A DNA stretch of 64,000 nt from JBGSOV01 sp041738935. GTDB lineage: Bacteria > Patescibacteriota > Gracilibacteria > CAIRYL01 > GCA-016699755. Below, piece after piece: positions 1-7,574 of this stretch. A program made the translations under genes and the position numbers. Under the pieces are notes generated by a model that saw only the letters and a list, made by a program, of their open reading frames with translations, did no database searches and was not told where the DNA came from. Each line of letters begins with the position of its first letter. Position 1 is the stretch's first letter. The stretch is taken from NCBI GenBank assembly GCA_041738935.1, contig JBGSOV010000007.1, positions 1-64,000 on the forward strand, read 5' to 3'.

Positions 1-2
1 GG

Positions 3-3000
3 AATCGTTACGGTTACAATACTAGCCTCACAGTAACAGGAAGTGTCGAAAATGCAGGGGATATCCGGAATGATGCCGCTGGGGTATTATCTTTGAATGT
101 CTCGGGCAATATCACGAATACAAAGTTGTGGCGGAATCATCGCACCTCCCTCATCTGGACACCCATCCCCGGCGCTACCGCTCACGAAATTCGCTTGCGC
201 GAAGGTGTGACAGGAGACTCGAACACCATCGCCCTCGGCAATGCCGCCGCGTACAATATCACCAACCTGCTTTCTGATAACCTCTGGGTGTGGCAATCGC
301 GCCAACAGGTTAGCGGCGCATGGAGCGATTGGTCTGACGCGCATTTTATCACTACGGATAGTGCCTACACGCCACCGACTGTAACAGAATTTAGCGATGT
401 CATCGTCGGCGACTGGGCGTACCCCTTTGTGATGCATGCTGCCGAACGCGATATCGTCAGTGGCTTCGATGATGCGACATTCCGCCCGGGAGAGAGTGCC
501 ACCAAAGCTGAGGTACTCAAAATGGCATATCGCTCTTCTGGCAGAACCACTCCTCCCGATTGTGAGCCGGGCGATGCGCAGTCGTTCCCCGATGTTGCAC
601 TCGATGCCTGGTATTGCGGCTTGGTCAAAGACGGCAAGCAAAAAGGGTTTGTTACCGGAACTGTCGAAGGCTTCTTTGAGCCGAACAAAGTAGTGAGTCG
701 CGCCGAAGCGGCCGTACTGCTTTCGCGGCTGTTCGAGGTGGAAGAAGGCGACCTGGAGTGCTTATTGAACTCCAAGATAGAAAAACGCCGCTACAGCGAT
801 GTCAGTCCGGAGAATATCACCGGACATGGCTGGTTTTATCATTCCGTGATCTGGATGTCGAATGCCCGCGTTAAGGCAATCGATGGAGATGGACGGTTGG
901 CATACGCGCGCGACAAGACGATCGTCAAAGGCTATGCGGGAGATTTGTTTCGACCTTTTGGCAATGTCTTACGCTCCGAAGCCTCAAAGATGGCAGTAAA
1001 CACCAAGAACTTCTTTCGTGATCCGGCAGTGCAAGCGCGAGGCTGTACTCCAGTGCTGCAAGCTTTCACCCTCCAAGATGCCGAGATTGTTCCCGAAATC
1101 GCTTCGATCGGAAATCTCTACGAACAAGAGATCATCAATGCGGCAACCAATACCGCGCCGGATGCGCTGCACCTGACAGGAACCGATGAACGCACGATCT
1201 TTGCCAACGAACCAATCCACTTCCAATTTACCGATGGAGTAACAGGTGATGGCAAGACCGATGCCGATGGCGATGTGCTCTTTTATTCTTGGAACGCGAT
1301 TGGCGGTGGCAGTTTTAGCGCTGATGAGCCGGACTTCTCCAAAGTCACCTGGACGCCTCCACCGGTACAAACCGAGACCGTCTTCGTCATCAATGTCGTG
1401 CGTGGTGATGGCAGGGGGAAGGTAGGAGAAGGACAATTTACGATTACGGTGTTGCCGGTCGAATCCGTCACTTCTATTCCGGCAGGCGGCGATTGGAGCA
1501 ATTCCGCGACATGGGACAGCGCTGCGGTACCGGGGAGCGAAGACCATGTTGTAATCGATTCGGTCGTATATGTCGATACCGATATCACGGTCGCGTCTCT
1601 CCAGATCACAGCAAATGGCAGGCTCCTCGAAGCGCCGGGCGGACCATATTCGCTCACTATCTTGGGCTTGCTCTATAACGATGGCGAACTGGGCGACAGC
1701 GATCCGCAAACAGAATCTTTTGCCATCACCGTTACGGGCGATGCAGTCAACAATGGTGCTCTCTACACCAGCAAAAATACCGTGGGCGGCACGCTGCAAA
1801 ATAACGGCAGTTGGGGCGGCGGACTCAGTACGAGCACCCTTCCTGATGTGGCGGATATTCCCGGTGATGCCCCGTTTACCGGCACACTTGTGGTTACCGA
1901 TGATCTCACTGTCACCAAGACCACCGAAGTCCCGGGCACGCTGGATCCCAATGGCAAGACGATCACAGTTCCGGACGACACCACACTTGTGGTCGATAAT
2001 CTTACCGGTACGGGTACGATCAACGGCAACGGGATTCTCGTCATCCGTGGTGACATCCTCGTTTCGGGCGTAACGCTCAATACCGGAACCTTGCTCTTCG
2101 ATGATGCCGAGCAGCAGATCGCCGGCAATCTGACCGCGCCGAATATGATCTTTGAGAATGGCGTCAAGTCCTTTGGCAATACGACTTTGAATGGCAATGT
2201 GTATATCAAGGGACTTGTGACCTTCCAGAATATTCCCGGTCAACGCGCATTGCTTCATATCAATGGTACGCTGAATAACGAAGGAACGATTCGCAATGCG
2301 CCCGGTGATTTTGCCGCGCAGTCAGCGCCAGCTCTCCTCGCAATGAATGCGCTCAGCGATAGCGGCAATCTCCTTTTTGCCGATGCAGAGACAGCAGGAT
2401 TTGATGTCCGCATCACCGGTCGGGTCACCAGCAGCGGACAGGTCAAAAACTCGCGAGTGCTTGTGATTGGCGACCTCGTGACGACCGGAGATTGGCAAGA
2501 TACCGAAACGGTGCTCAGTTGGGACGCGGTCGCTGATGCGACGCATTACGAATTGCAGACCGGTGCTCCACGCGCGACATGGAATCCGGCTGCTCTTGTT
2601 GCTGCCACAAATTTTGTCGTGCCTGATCCGGATTTTGTACAAGGCTTTTTCTGGCGTATTCGCCCCGTCTTTGACAGCGGCGTTGGCGAGTGGCAGCCAG
2701 CTCATGCAGTCAATGCCGATCCGGCAGATGTCCCGCGTGACGATGCGGCGCCACCTCTGGGCACGCTCTTTTGTCCAGAACTGAGCCAAGCGGTGACATA
2801 TCTTCCGGTTACTCCTCAAGCAAGCGACTGCTCCAATGCGGCAATCGAGGCGAACAAATTGCAATTGCTCGATAGTAGTTGTGCGCCGATCGTTGGCGCG
2901 CGCGTCAACCTGCGGCGGAGCAATAATTCGTACCTGACTAATATCCTTACTGACGAAAATGGTATCGCCGATTTTGCAACTGCGGATCTCGCTACTGACC

Positions 3001-5000
3001 CCGATCATTTTGAAGTAGATTATCATGGCAGCACTTTTTCTACGGAAGCAGCAACATTTACAACCGGAGCAACTGTCCAGACCCAACCTTTCGCCCTCAC
3101 CCTTACAGCGTCTGATTGTTCGGGCATTGCAGGCGCACGCGTCAATCTTCGTCGCGCAAACAATTCGTATGTGACCATGACGGCGACAGACACCTTCGGA
3201 AAAGCAAGTTTTGAAGTCTTGCCTGCCTCGACCATGCGACTGGAAGCCGATTACAATGGCAGCACATGGCAATCGGAAGCAATAACGCCGACAACCGAAG
3301 TACTGCTGGGGACAGAACGATTTGCCCTGATACTAAGCACCAGCTCAGATGAAAAGATCCCAAATGTCCGCGTCAATCTCCGTCGCGAGAATGGTTCGTA
3401 TGTCAAAAACACCACAACGGATGATGGCGGTACCGCTGCCTTTGAAGTCTTGCCTAGTGCAGCACATATACTTGGAGTAGATTATAGCGGGGCGACCTTG
3501 CGTACGCCGGTATCGACTGCTCATGCTGCGATCAGCGTTGCTACCGTGCCGTACTCTTTGGCGCTGACTGATAGCGAAGACAGTGCGATTGCAGGTGCGC
3601 GCGTCAATCTCCGCCGTGAAAATAATTCGTACATCACCAAAACAGAGACGGATCAAAGTGGCATTGCGACTTTTGAAGTCCTTCCCGGAGCCGAGCTCAG
3701 GCTTGAAGCCGATTATCAAGGCGGCACGCTGCAGACAGCAGCGCAAGCGGTAGATACCGCGTTGGAAGTACCAGTCAAGACGCTCAGTTTTGGCGCGATT
3801 CTGACAAGCACTGGCGGTACCGCGATTCCAAACGCGCGTATCAATCTGCGCCGCGCCAATAGCTCGTATGTCACCAATACCACGACCAATGCACAAGGTA
3901 TCGGAGTTTTTGAAGTCTTGCCCGGCACACAAAATATCCTCGAGGTCGATTACAATGGCGCCAAATATCAGACAGCGATCATCACTGTCGGAGAAAACAC
4001 GCTCCAAGAAATAACACTCGCAACCGACCTTGATGTCGGAGTCGGGATAACGACGGGTAATTTTGGCGTTGCCTTTACCGATTCGCTCGGCAGCCCTCTC
4101 GCTGGTGTTCGCGTCAATCTCCGCCGCGAAAATAATTCGTATGTCACAAAAGCAGATACTGATGAAAATGGAATTGCTGCTTTTGATGTCGTGCCCGGAG
4201 CAGTCATGCGACTCGAAGTCGACTACAATGGTGCGACCTATAGTACGCAGCCGATTATTGTCGATGGACAGGTGATTGTTCCGATCAGCACAAACCCCTT
4301 CGCACTCAAGCTGACCGATAGTGCAGGAGAAGTTATTTCGAATGTACGCATCAACCTGCGCCGCGAAAACGGTTCGTATGTCACCAAGGCGAATACCGAT
4401 GAGACAGGTACTGCTGCGTTTGAAGTCGTGCCTGGCGCGCGTATGAAGCTAGAAGTGGATTATAACGGCGCAACGCACCAAACCGAGGTATTTGCCATCG
4501 AAGCGCCTGCCGAAGTCGAAGTGGCTACCCTCCCTTTTGCTCTTATCCTCACGAATAGCGAGAATGATCCTCTTATTGGTGTGCGCATCAACCTGCGCCG
4601 CGAGAACGGCTCGTATGTTACCAAGACGAATACCGATGAAGGCGGTATCGCCAGTTTTGAAGTCGTGCCTAGTGCTCGCATGAAGCTCGAGGCAGATTTT
4701 AATGGAGGAGTCTACCAAACTTCAGCAGCACAAATCGATGATGCTACAGAAATCGAGGTGAGCACGCTTCCGCTCGCCGTAGCTTTGACGAGTGGCGAAA
4801 GCCCACTCCCCAATCAGCGTGTTGATCTGCTGCGGGAAAACGCTTCCTATATCACCAATACCAGCACGGATGTCAATGGAAACGCTGCGTTTGAAGTCCT
4901 GCCGGGAGTTCTCCATAAACTCCGCGCAACGCGCAACGGCGTCACGTGGGTTTCTGATGCTGTCAGCGGCGGCGGTGAGATTGTAAGCAAGAGTTTTTAA
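3..5000 (+). CDS. Giant SLH-domain surface protein with nine C-terminal repeats (5'-partial)
   Basis: The reading frame is open from base 3 without a stop, so the true start lies outside the window; a TTG at 93 is only an internal codon. About 1665 residues are visible. In order: an FN3-like segment (nt 120-345), three SLH domains (nt about 390-540, 582-735, 795-1005) that normally bind wall-linked polysaccharide, an Ig/PKD-like domain (nt 1190-1450), a long Gly/Asn/Thr-rich stretch suggestive of a beta-solenoid (nt 1480-2480), a second FN3-like segment (nt 2505-2720), then nine tandem copies of an approximately 78-residue carboxypeptidase-regulatory/Cna-B-like module with the core (V/I)NLRR-x-N-x-SYVT. 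There is no C-terminal membrane anchor, so attachment is presumably through SLH. The domain calls come from motif reading; the ligand is unknown. Confidence 0.85.
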   Translation, partial: NRYGYNTSLTVTGSVENAGDIRNDAAGVLSLNVSGNITNTKLWRNHRTSLIWTPIPGATAHEIRLREGVTGDSNTIALGNAAAYNITNLLSDNLWVWQSRQQVSGAWSDWSDAHFITTDSAYTPPTVTEFSDVIVGDWAYPFVMHAAERDIVSGFDDATFRPGESATKAEVLKMAYRSSGRTTPPDCEPGDAQSFPDVALDAWYCGLVKDGKQKGFVTGTVEGFFEPNKVVSRAEAAVLLSRLFEVEEGDLECLLNSKIEKRRYSDVSPENITGHGWFYHSVIWMSNARVKAIDGDGRLAYARDKTIVKGYAGDLFRPFGNVLRSEASKMAVNTKNFFRDPAVQARGCTPVLQAFTLQDAEIVPEIASIGNLYEQEIINAATNTAPDALHLTGTDERTIFANEPIHFQFTDGVTGDGKTDADGDVLFYSWNAIGGGSFSADEPDFSKVTWTPPPVQTETVFVINVVRGDGRGKVGEGQFTITVLPVESVTSIPAGGDWSNSATWDSAAVPGSEDHVVIDSVVYVDTDITVASLQITANGRLLEAPGGPYSLTILGLLYNDGELGDSDPQTESFAITVTGDAVNNGALYTSKNTVGGTLQNNGSWGGGLSTSTLPDVADIPGDAPFTGTLVVTDDLTVTKTTEVPGTLDPNGKTITVPDDTTLVVDNLTGTGTINGNGILVIRGDILVSGVTLNTGTLLFDDAEQQIAGNLTAPNMIFENGVKSFGNTTLNGNVYIKGLVTFQNIPGQRALLHINGTLNNEGTIRNAPGDFAAQSAPALLAMNALSDSGNLLFADAETAGFDVRITGRVTSSGQVKNSRVLVIGDLVTTGDWQDTETVLSWDAVADATHYELQTGAPRATWNPAALVAATNFVVPDPDFVQGFFWRIRPVFDSGVGEWQPAHAVNADPADVPRDDAAPPLGTLFCPELSQAVTYLPVTPQASDCSNAAIEANKLQLLDSSCAPIVGARVNLRRSNNSYLTNILTDENGIADFATADLATDPDHFEVDYHGSTFSTEAATFTTGATVQTQPFALTLTASDCSGIAGARVNLRRANNSYVTMTATDTFGKASFEVLPASTMRLEADYNGSTWQSEAITPTTEVLLGTERFALILSTSSDEKIPNVRVNLRRENGSYVKNTTTDDGGTAAFEVLPSAAHILGVDYSGATLRTPVSTAHAAISVATVPYSLALTDSEDSAIAGARVNLRRENNSYITKTETDQSGIATFEVLPGAELRLEADYQGGTLQTAAQAVDTALEVPVKTLSFGAILTSTGGTAIPNARINLRRANSSYVTNTTTNAQGIGVFEVLPGTQNILEVDYNGAKYQTAIITVGENTLQEITLATDLDVGVGITTGNFGVAFTDSLGSPLAGVRVNLRRENNSYVTKADTDENGIAAFDVVPGAVMRLEVDYNGATYSTQPIIVDGQVIVPISTNPFALKLTDSAGEVISNVRINLRRENGSYVTKANTDETGTAAFEVVPGARMKLEVDYNGATHQTEVFAIEAPAEVEVATLPFALILTNSENDPLIGVRINLRRENGSYVTKTNTDEGGIASFEVVPSARMKLEADFNGGVYQTSAAQIDDATEIEVSTLPLAVALTSGESPLPNQRVDLLRENASYITNTSTDVNGNAAFEVLPGVLHKLRATRNGVTWVSDAVSGGGEIVSKSF
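2860..4990 (+). repeat. Nine tandem protein-coding repeats
   Basis: The core NLRR codons recur near nt 2904, 3144, 3375, 3606, 3843, 4113, 4353, 4590 and, degenerate (DLLR), 4824, giving periods of about 231-270 nt. Each unit reads (V/I)NLRR-x-N-x-SYVT, then T-D-x-x-G, then FEV(L/V)P, then (V/A)DYNG. Copies 6 to 8 are the most alike, which suggests recent internal duplication; the first and last copies are the most diverged. Confidence 0.9.
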
Positions 5001-5040
5001 AACGAGCGGATTGTTCAGATATTGATTAGAAATCGATTAA

Positions 5041-5080
5041 AAAGCAGGTATCCGGTGAATAATTTCCCGGTGCCTGCTTT
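5041..5080 (-). terminator. Rho-independent terminator of tmRNA
   Basis: The arms AAAGCAGG (5041-5048) and CCTGCTTT (5073-5080) enclose a second CCGG/CCGG pairing. Read on the minus strand the hairpin is followed by a run of T (bases 5040 down to 5036), just downstream of the tmRNA 3' end. On the plus strand the T run is short, but the same hairpin may also end the upstream SLH gene. Confidence 0.7.
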
Positions 5081-5151
5081 GATAACTGATACAATAAAAA
5101 TTACAAATCCATCGTGTGGAAGCCATGAATCACCATATATTGGCATACAAT

Positions 5152-5617
5152 TGGTGGAGGTGGGGGGAATCGAACCCCCGTCCGGTAAGGGAAGAAAATA
5201 AGCGTCTCCGATCACAGTCCCGTTTGATTACCGCAAGTGAATAAAAACGAAACAAAAACTCACTTGCGAAATATCCGTATTAATACTGTATTACGCGGAA
5301 CAGACATCACAAAACCGCGCGTACAGTCTCGGATTGATGACGTTCTTTATATTCCCCCCGAGCGGAAAATACAAGAACGGGACCGCGTTGTTGGCAGTCA
5401 CGGGCTCAAGCGGAATGCTTAGGCAACAAGTGCTACAGGAGCAAATGTCTCTGCTCTTTTTGCAAAGAAGCTGGAGACGCCATCAGCAATGCCGCGAGCC
5501 ATTTTATCTGCTTTTGCAGTTGTTTTGATTCTTGTGGATATACCGGGGACAAAAATCACGCCCCGAGATCGCAGCTTATCCCCTCCAAGTCCTTCCGTCA
5601 AAAGCCAGGTCACCCCC
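5152..5617 (-). ncRNA. ssrA: tmRNA (transfer-messenger RNA)
   Basis: The minus-strand 3' end is a tRNA-like T arm (GGGGGTTCGATTCCCCC) followed by CACCTCCACCA with encoded CCA. The 5' end GGGGGTG (5617-5611) pairs with CACCTCC to form the seven-base acceptor stem, with one G-U pair. The conserved start GGGGGTGACCTGGCTTTTGAC matches the tmRNA signature. An internal open frame ends in -APVALVA followed by TAA (5419-5421), matching the usual -ALAA-type proteolysis tag end. With a GCA resume codon around 5514-5516 the tag would be about 32 residues, which is long. The total of 466 nt is longer than the common 350-400 nt. It rescues ribosomes stalled on broken mRNAs. Confidence 0.93.
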
Positions 5618-5716
5618 GCGGTTTTAAAGATCTCCCCACTTTTTTCTGTGGGTTCTTTATTTTGAGACTTCTACATAAGAAAAGCAAGAGCATTTCGCTC
5701 CTCTCCTGAGTTAGAG

Positions 5717-5738
5717 CCTGTCCCGTACTTGATACAGG
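5717..5738. repeat. Small palindrome (REP-like)
   Basis: CCTGT and ACAGG arms surround a CCCGTACTTGAT centre. It resembles dispersed intergenic repeats of many bacterial genomes; only one copy was noticed in this window. Confidence 0.4.
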
Positions 5739-5802
5739 AAGAGGTTGGGTGAGGTCGTAGCAATATGTTTGTGGTTGGGGATGTCGAGATTTTTCTTTGC
5801 AA

Positions 5803-5835
5803 CCCCCTCCAACTCCCCCTAACTTAGTGGGAGGG
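5803..5835. repeat. C-rich REP-like palindrome, intergenic copy
   Basis: CTCCCCCTAA and TTAGTGGGAG form a ten-base inverted repeat with one mismatch. Its first 18 bases (CCCCCTCCAACTCCCCCT) are identical to those of a copy inside valS at 43124-43155, so this is a dispersed family. Confidence 0.7.
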
Positions 5836-5903
5836 AAAAACGCATAAACCCCTGTTTCCCCTTCAAAACCACATCTTTCACAGGGGTGACGCAGGTCCTG
5901 TTG

Positions 5904-6548
5904 TTATTTCTCAAAGACTCCGCATGATGACGAACGGCGGCTTTCGCAGCGCCATGCTTCATTCACTTTCAAAATCGGCAATGCCGCGAGTTGCTTTGCC
6001 ATGCCATCTGGCGCGCGCAACATGATTTCCGAAAAAATAGGTTTCATCTCAAGAGTAATTTTAGTTTCTTCATCTGGGGCGAGTGTTTTTGCTTCAAGTA
6101 TGACGGTTGCTTTTATGCTTTCAAGCTGCCAGTCCTTCAGATCGACGGGGAACTGTGAGTAATTTTTGAGGATCACTATCTTGGACTGCGGAATGACTTG
6201 GTGAATGCGCAGGTGCTCGTATCCGCTACGAGATTCGACAAAATACAAAACCTTTTGCATCGGTGTCGAATCGACCGTCGGCTCTGGCGTAAATGCGAAA
6301 AAATATAAACTGCCCGTGCGTTCGATTGCAATCGGCTCGTCATACATCAGTCCGTCTGCTGGCGAGGCGTCGGCGAGACGCGTCCAAAAGACTTTTGCTG
6401 CCTTCAAATTCGCCTCAATTTGTACTGTAAAAGTAGACGGATAAATCCCCGCAGCCTTGTCTGTCCAGACTTGCAAATCTGCCGCCGCAAACGGCGCGGA
6501 CGCAAAAAAAGCGGTGCACAACAGTAATGACCAAAAATTATACTTCAT
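5904..6548 (-). CDS. Secreted protein with chitobiase-C-terminal-like and lamin-tail-like domains
   Basis: 214 residues from the ATG at 6548. This start was chosen because a typical signal peptide (MKYNFWSLLLCTAFFASA) follows; a longer frame runs back to 6590. Residues about 30-95 read like the FN3-associated/CHB_HEX_C fold (YP-x-TFTVQIEA, then PI-IERTGSLYFFAFT). Residues about 120-190 (IVILKNYS..., DLKDWQL) resemble a lamin-tail-type beta sandwich. Both are weak matches by eye. It overlaps the stop of the upstream gene by 11 bases, so the two are probably cotranscribed. Function unknown; an extracytoplasmic binding or structural role is likely. Confidence 0.6.
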   Translation of the reverse strand: MKYNFWSLLLCTAFFASAPFAAADLQVWTDKAAGIYPSTFTVQIEANLKAAKVFWTRLADASPADGLMYDEPIAIERTGSLYFFAFTPEPTVDSTPMQKVLYFVESRSGYEHLRIHQVIPQSKIVILKNYSQFPVDLKDWQLESIKATVILEAKTLAPDEETKITLEMKPIFSEIMLRAPDGMAKQLAALPILKVNEAWRCESRRSSSCGVFEK

Positions 6549-6804
6549 GCGAACTTGTTTTGGAAGGCTGTGTATCAAGGTCGACAACATCGTCGCTTTT
6601 GAACATATAGCGGACAGAGAGACTAAAAAAGATTCCTGTTATCGAGCCCAATGCAGCAAAACCCAAAAAAGGATACATCAGTGATTGATCGCGGAATGTC
6701 GCCAAAAAAAAGAATTCTTCTGTTCGATAACTCCAGTTGCCCACAATCAGGACAGCGGTCAAAATCAGAAAGATGAGGAACAAAAAGTGCGTGACAAATC
6801 GCAT
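6538..6804 (-). CDS. Small two-helix membrane protein, LapA-like
   Basis: 88 residues from the ATG at 6804, the first Met directly before the hydrophobic segment; the open frame runs on to 6855. Two membrane helices (about residues 4-24 and 42-66) are separated by a short loop, with a polar tail. The size and two-helix plan resemble the LapA/DUF1049 family of envelope-assembly proteins, but no diagnostic motif is visible. Its last codons overlap the next gene, indicating a two-gene unit divergent from yggS. Confidence 0.55.
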   Translation of the reverse strand: MRFVTHFLFLIFLILTAVLIVGNWSYRTEEFFFLATFRDQSLMYPFLGFAALGSITGIFFSLSVRYMFKSDDVVDLDTQPSKTSSHEV

Positions 6805-6882
6805 AGAAGCAGACAATTCAATCGTGATTGTGACAAAGTCTCCTCTTCTTTTCAATACAAAAGCCCGCTACACTTGCGGGTG

Positions 6883-7533
6883 ATGAAAATATCCAGCGCT
6901 TACAAGACAATTCGGGATGAAGTTGCGGCAAAAAAAGCGACACTCGTCGCTGTCGTCAAAAAGCGCACGATTCCCCAAATTCAAACACTGATTGATGAAG
7001 GCGCTGCTGATATTGGATTTGGAACGGTGCAGGATGCCGAAGACAAGCTCGTGCAATTGCATTTTAACGGAAAAGTGCATCTCGTAGGGCATTTGCAAAA
7101 AAACAAAGTGCGCAAGGCAATACTTTTGTTTGATATGATTCAATCTATCGATTCGCTCGCGCTGGCAGAGCGTATTTCTCAAGTTGCCGCCGAAATGGAG
7201 CGCACGGTTTCGCTTCTGCTTCAGGTCAATATTGCCGATGATTCGCACAAATTTGGCTTTTCACTTGCCGAGTTACATTCCGCCTTGCCGCGCCTTGCCG
7301 CCTTGCCACAGCTCGATATTCGCGGATTGATGATGATTGGAAAAGCAGATGTTTCGGAAGAGAGTACGCGCCAAGATTTTGTCCAGTGCAGACAACTCTT
7401 TACTGAAATCCGAGACACAAACATTTTTGGCAAAATTTTTACCGATCTTTCAATGGGAATGAGTGATGATTATCCGCTTGCTCTTGCCGAAGGCGCCACG
7501 ATGGTGCGGGTGGGGTCAGCACTTTTTGCGTAA
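6883..7533 (+). CDS. yggS: YggS/PROSC family PLP-binding protein
   Basis: 216 residues from the ATG at 6883; upstream in-frame codons belong to a longer open frame without family similarity. The family binds pyridoxal phosphate and helps PLP homeostasis without known catalysis. Visible landmarks are LVAVVKKR with the PLP lysine, HLVGHLQKNK, LLQVNIA-D-SHKFGF, LDIRGLMMIG and the C-terminal LSMGMSDDYPLALAEGATMVRVG phosphate-binding region. The usual FGENRVQE motif is altered to FGTVQDAED. A -10-like TACACT lies nine bases before the ATG, implying a leaderless or near-leaderless transcript. Confidence 0.88.
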   Translation: MKISSAYKTIRDEVAAKKATLVAVVKKRTIPQIQTLIDEGAADIGFGTVQDAEDKLVQLHFNGKVHLVGHLQKNKVRKAILLFDMIQSIDSLALAERISQVAAEMERTVSLLLQVNIADDSHKFGFSLAELHSALPRLAALPQLDIRGLMMIGKADVSEESTRQDFVQCRQLFTEIRDTNIFGKIFTDLSMGMSDDYPLALAEGATMVRVGSALFA

Positions 7534-7554
7534 AAAACCAAAACCCGCTACACT
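7526..7554 (+). promoter_or_regulatory. Candidate promoter for the SLH-RlpA-CAP gene
   Basis: TTGCGT (7526-7531), a 17-base spacer and TACACT (7549-7554) precede the ATG at 7575 by 20 bases. The 12-mer CCCGCTACACTT (7544-7555) also occurs at 6864-6875 just before yggS, supporting it as a shared promoter core. Confidence 0.45.
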
Positions 7555-7574
7555 TCGTGCGTAATTTTTATTGT

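Larger units (their letters stand above)
5618..5903. other. Intergenic region with REP-like palindromes, no gene seen
   Basis: Between tmRNA and the next minus-strand gene there is no convincing ORF. It holds a CCTGT/ACAGG palindrome (5717-5738) and a CCCCCTCC...GGGAGGG palindrome (5803-5835), plus further C-rich tracts. Any tmRNA promoter should lie at the 5618-5670 end, but no clear -35/-10 pair is visible. Confidence 0.6.

Noticed and set aside
984..2258. 424-codon minus-strand frame in the giant SLH gene
   Set aside because: Antisense to a clear coding gene, unlike any protein, and without a start context.
2860..4990. Regular repeats considered as a CRISPR array
   Set aside because: The unit is about 235 bases and coding throughout, with no short repeat/unique spacer pattern. 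No CRISPR array or cas gene was seen in the window.
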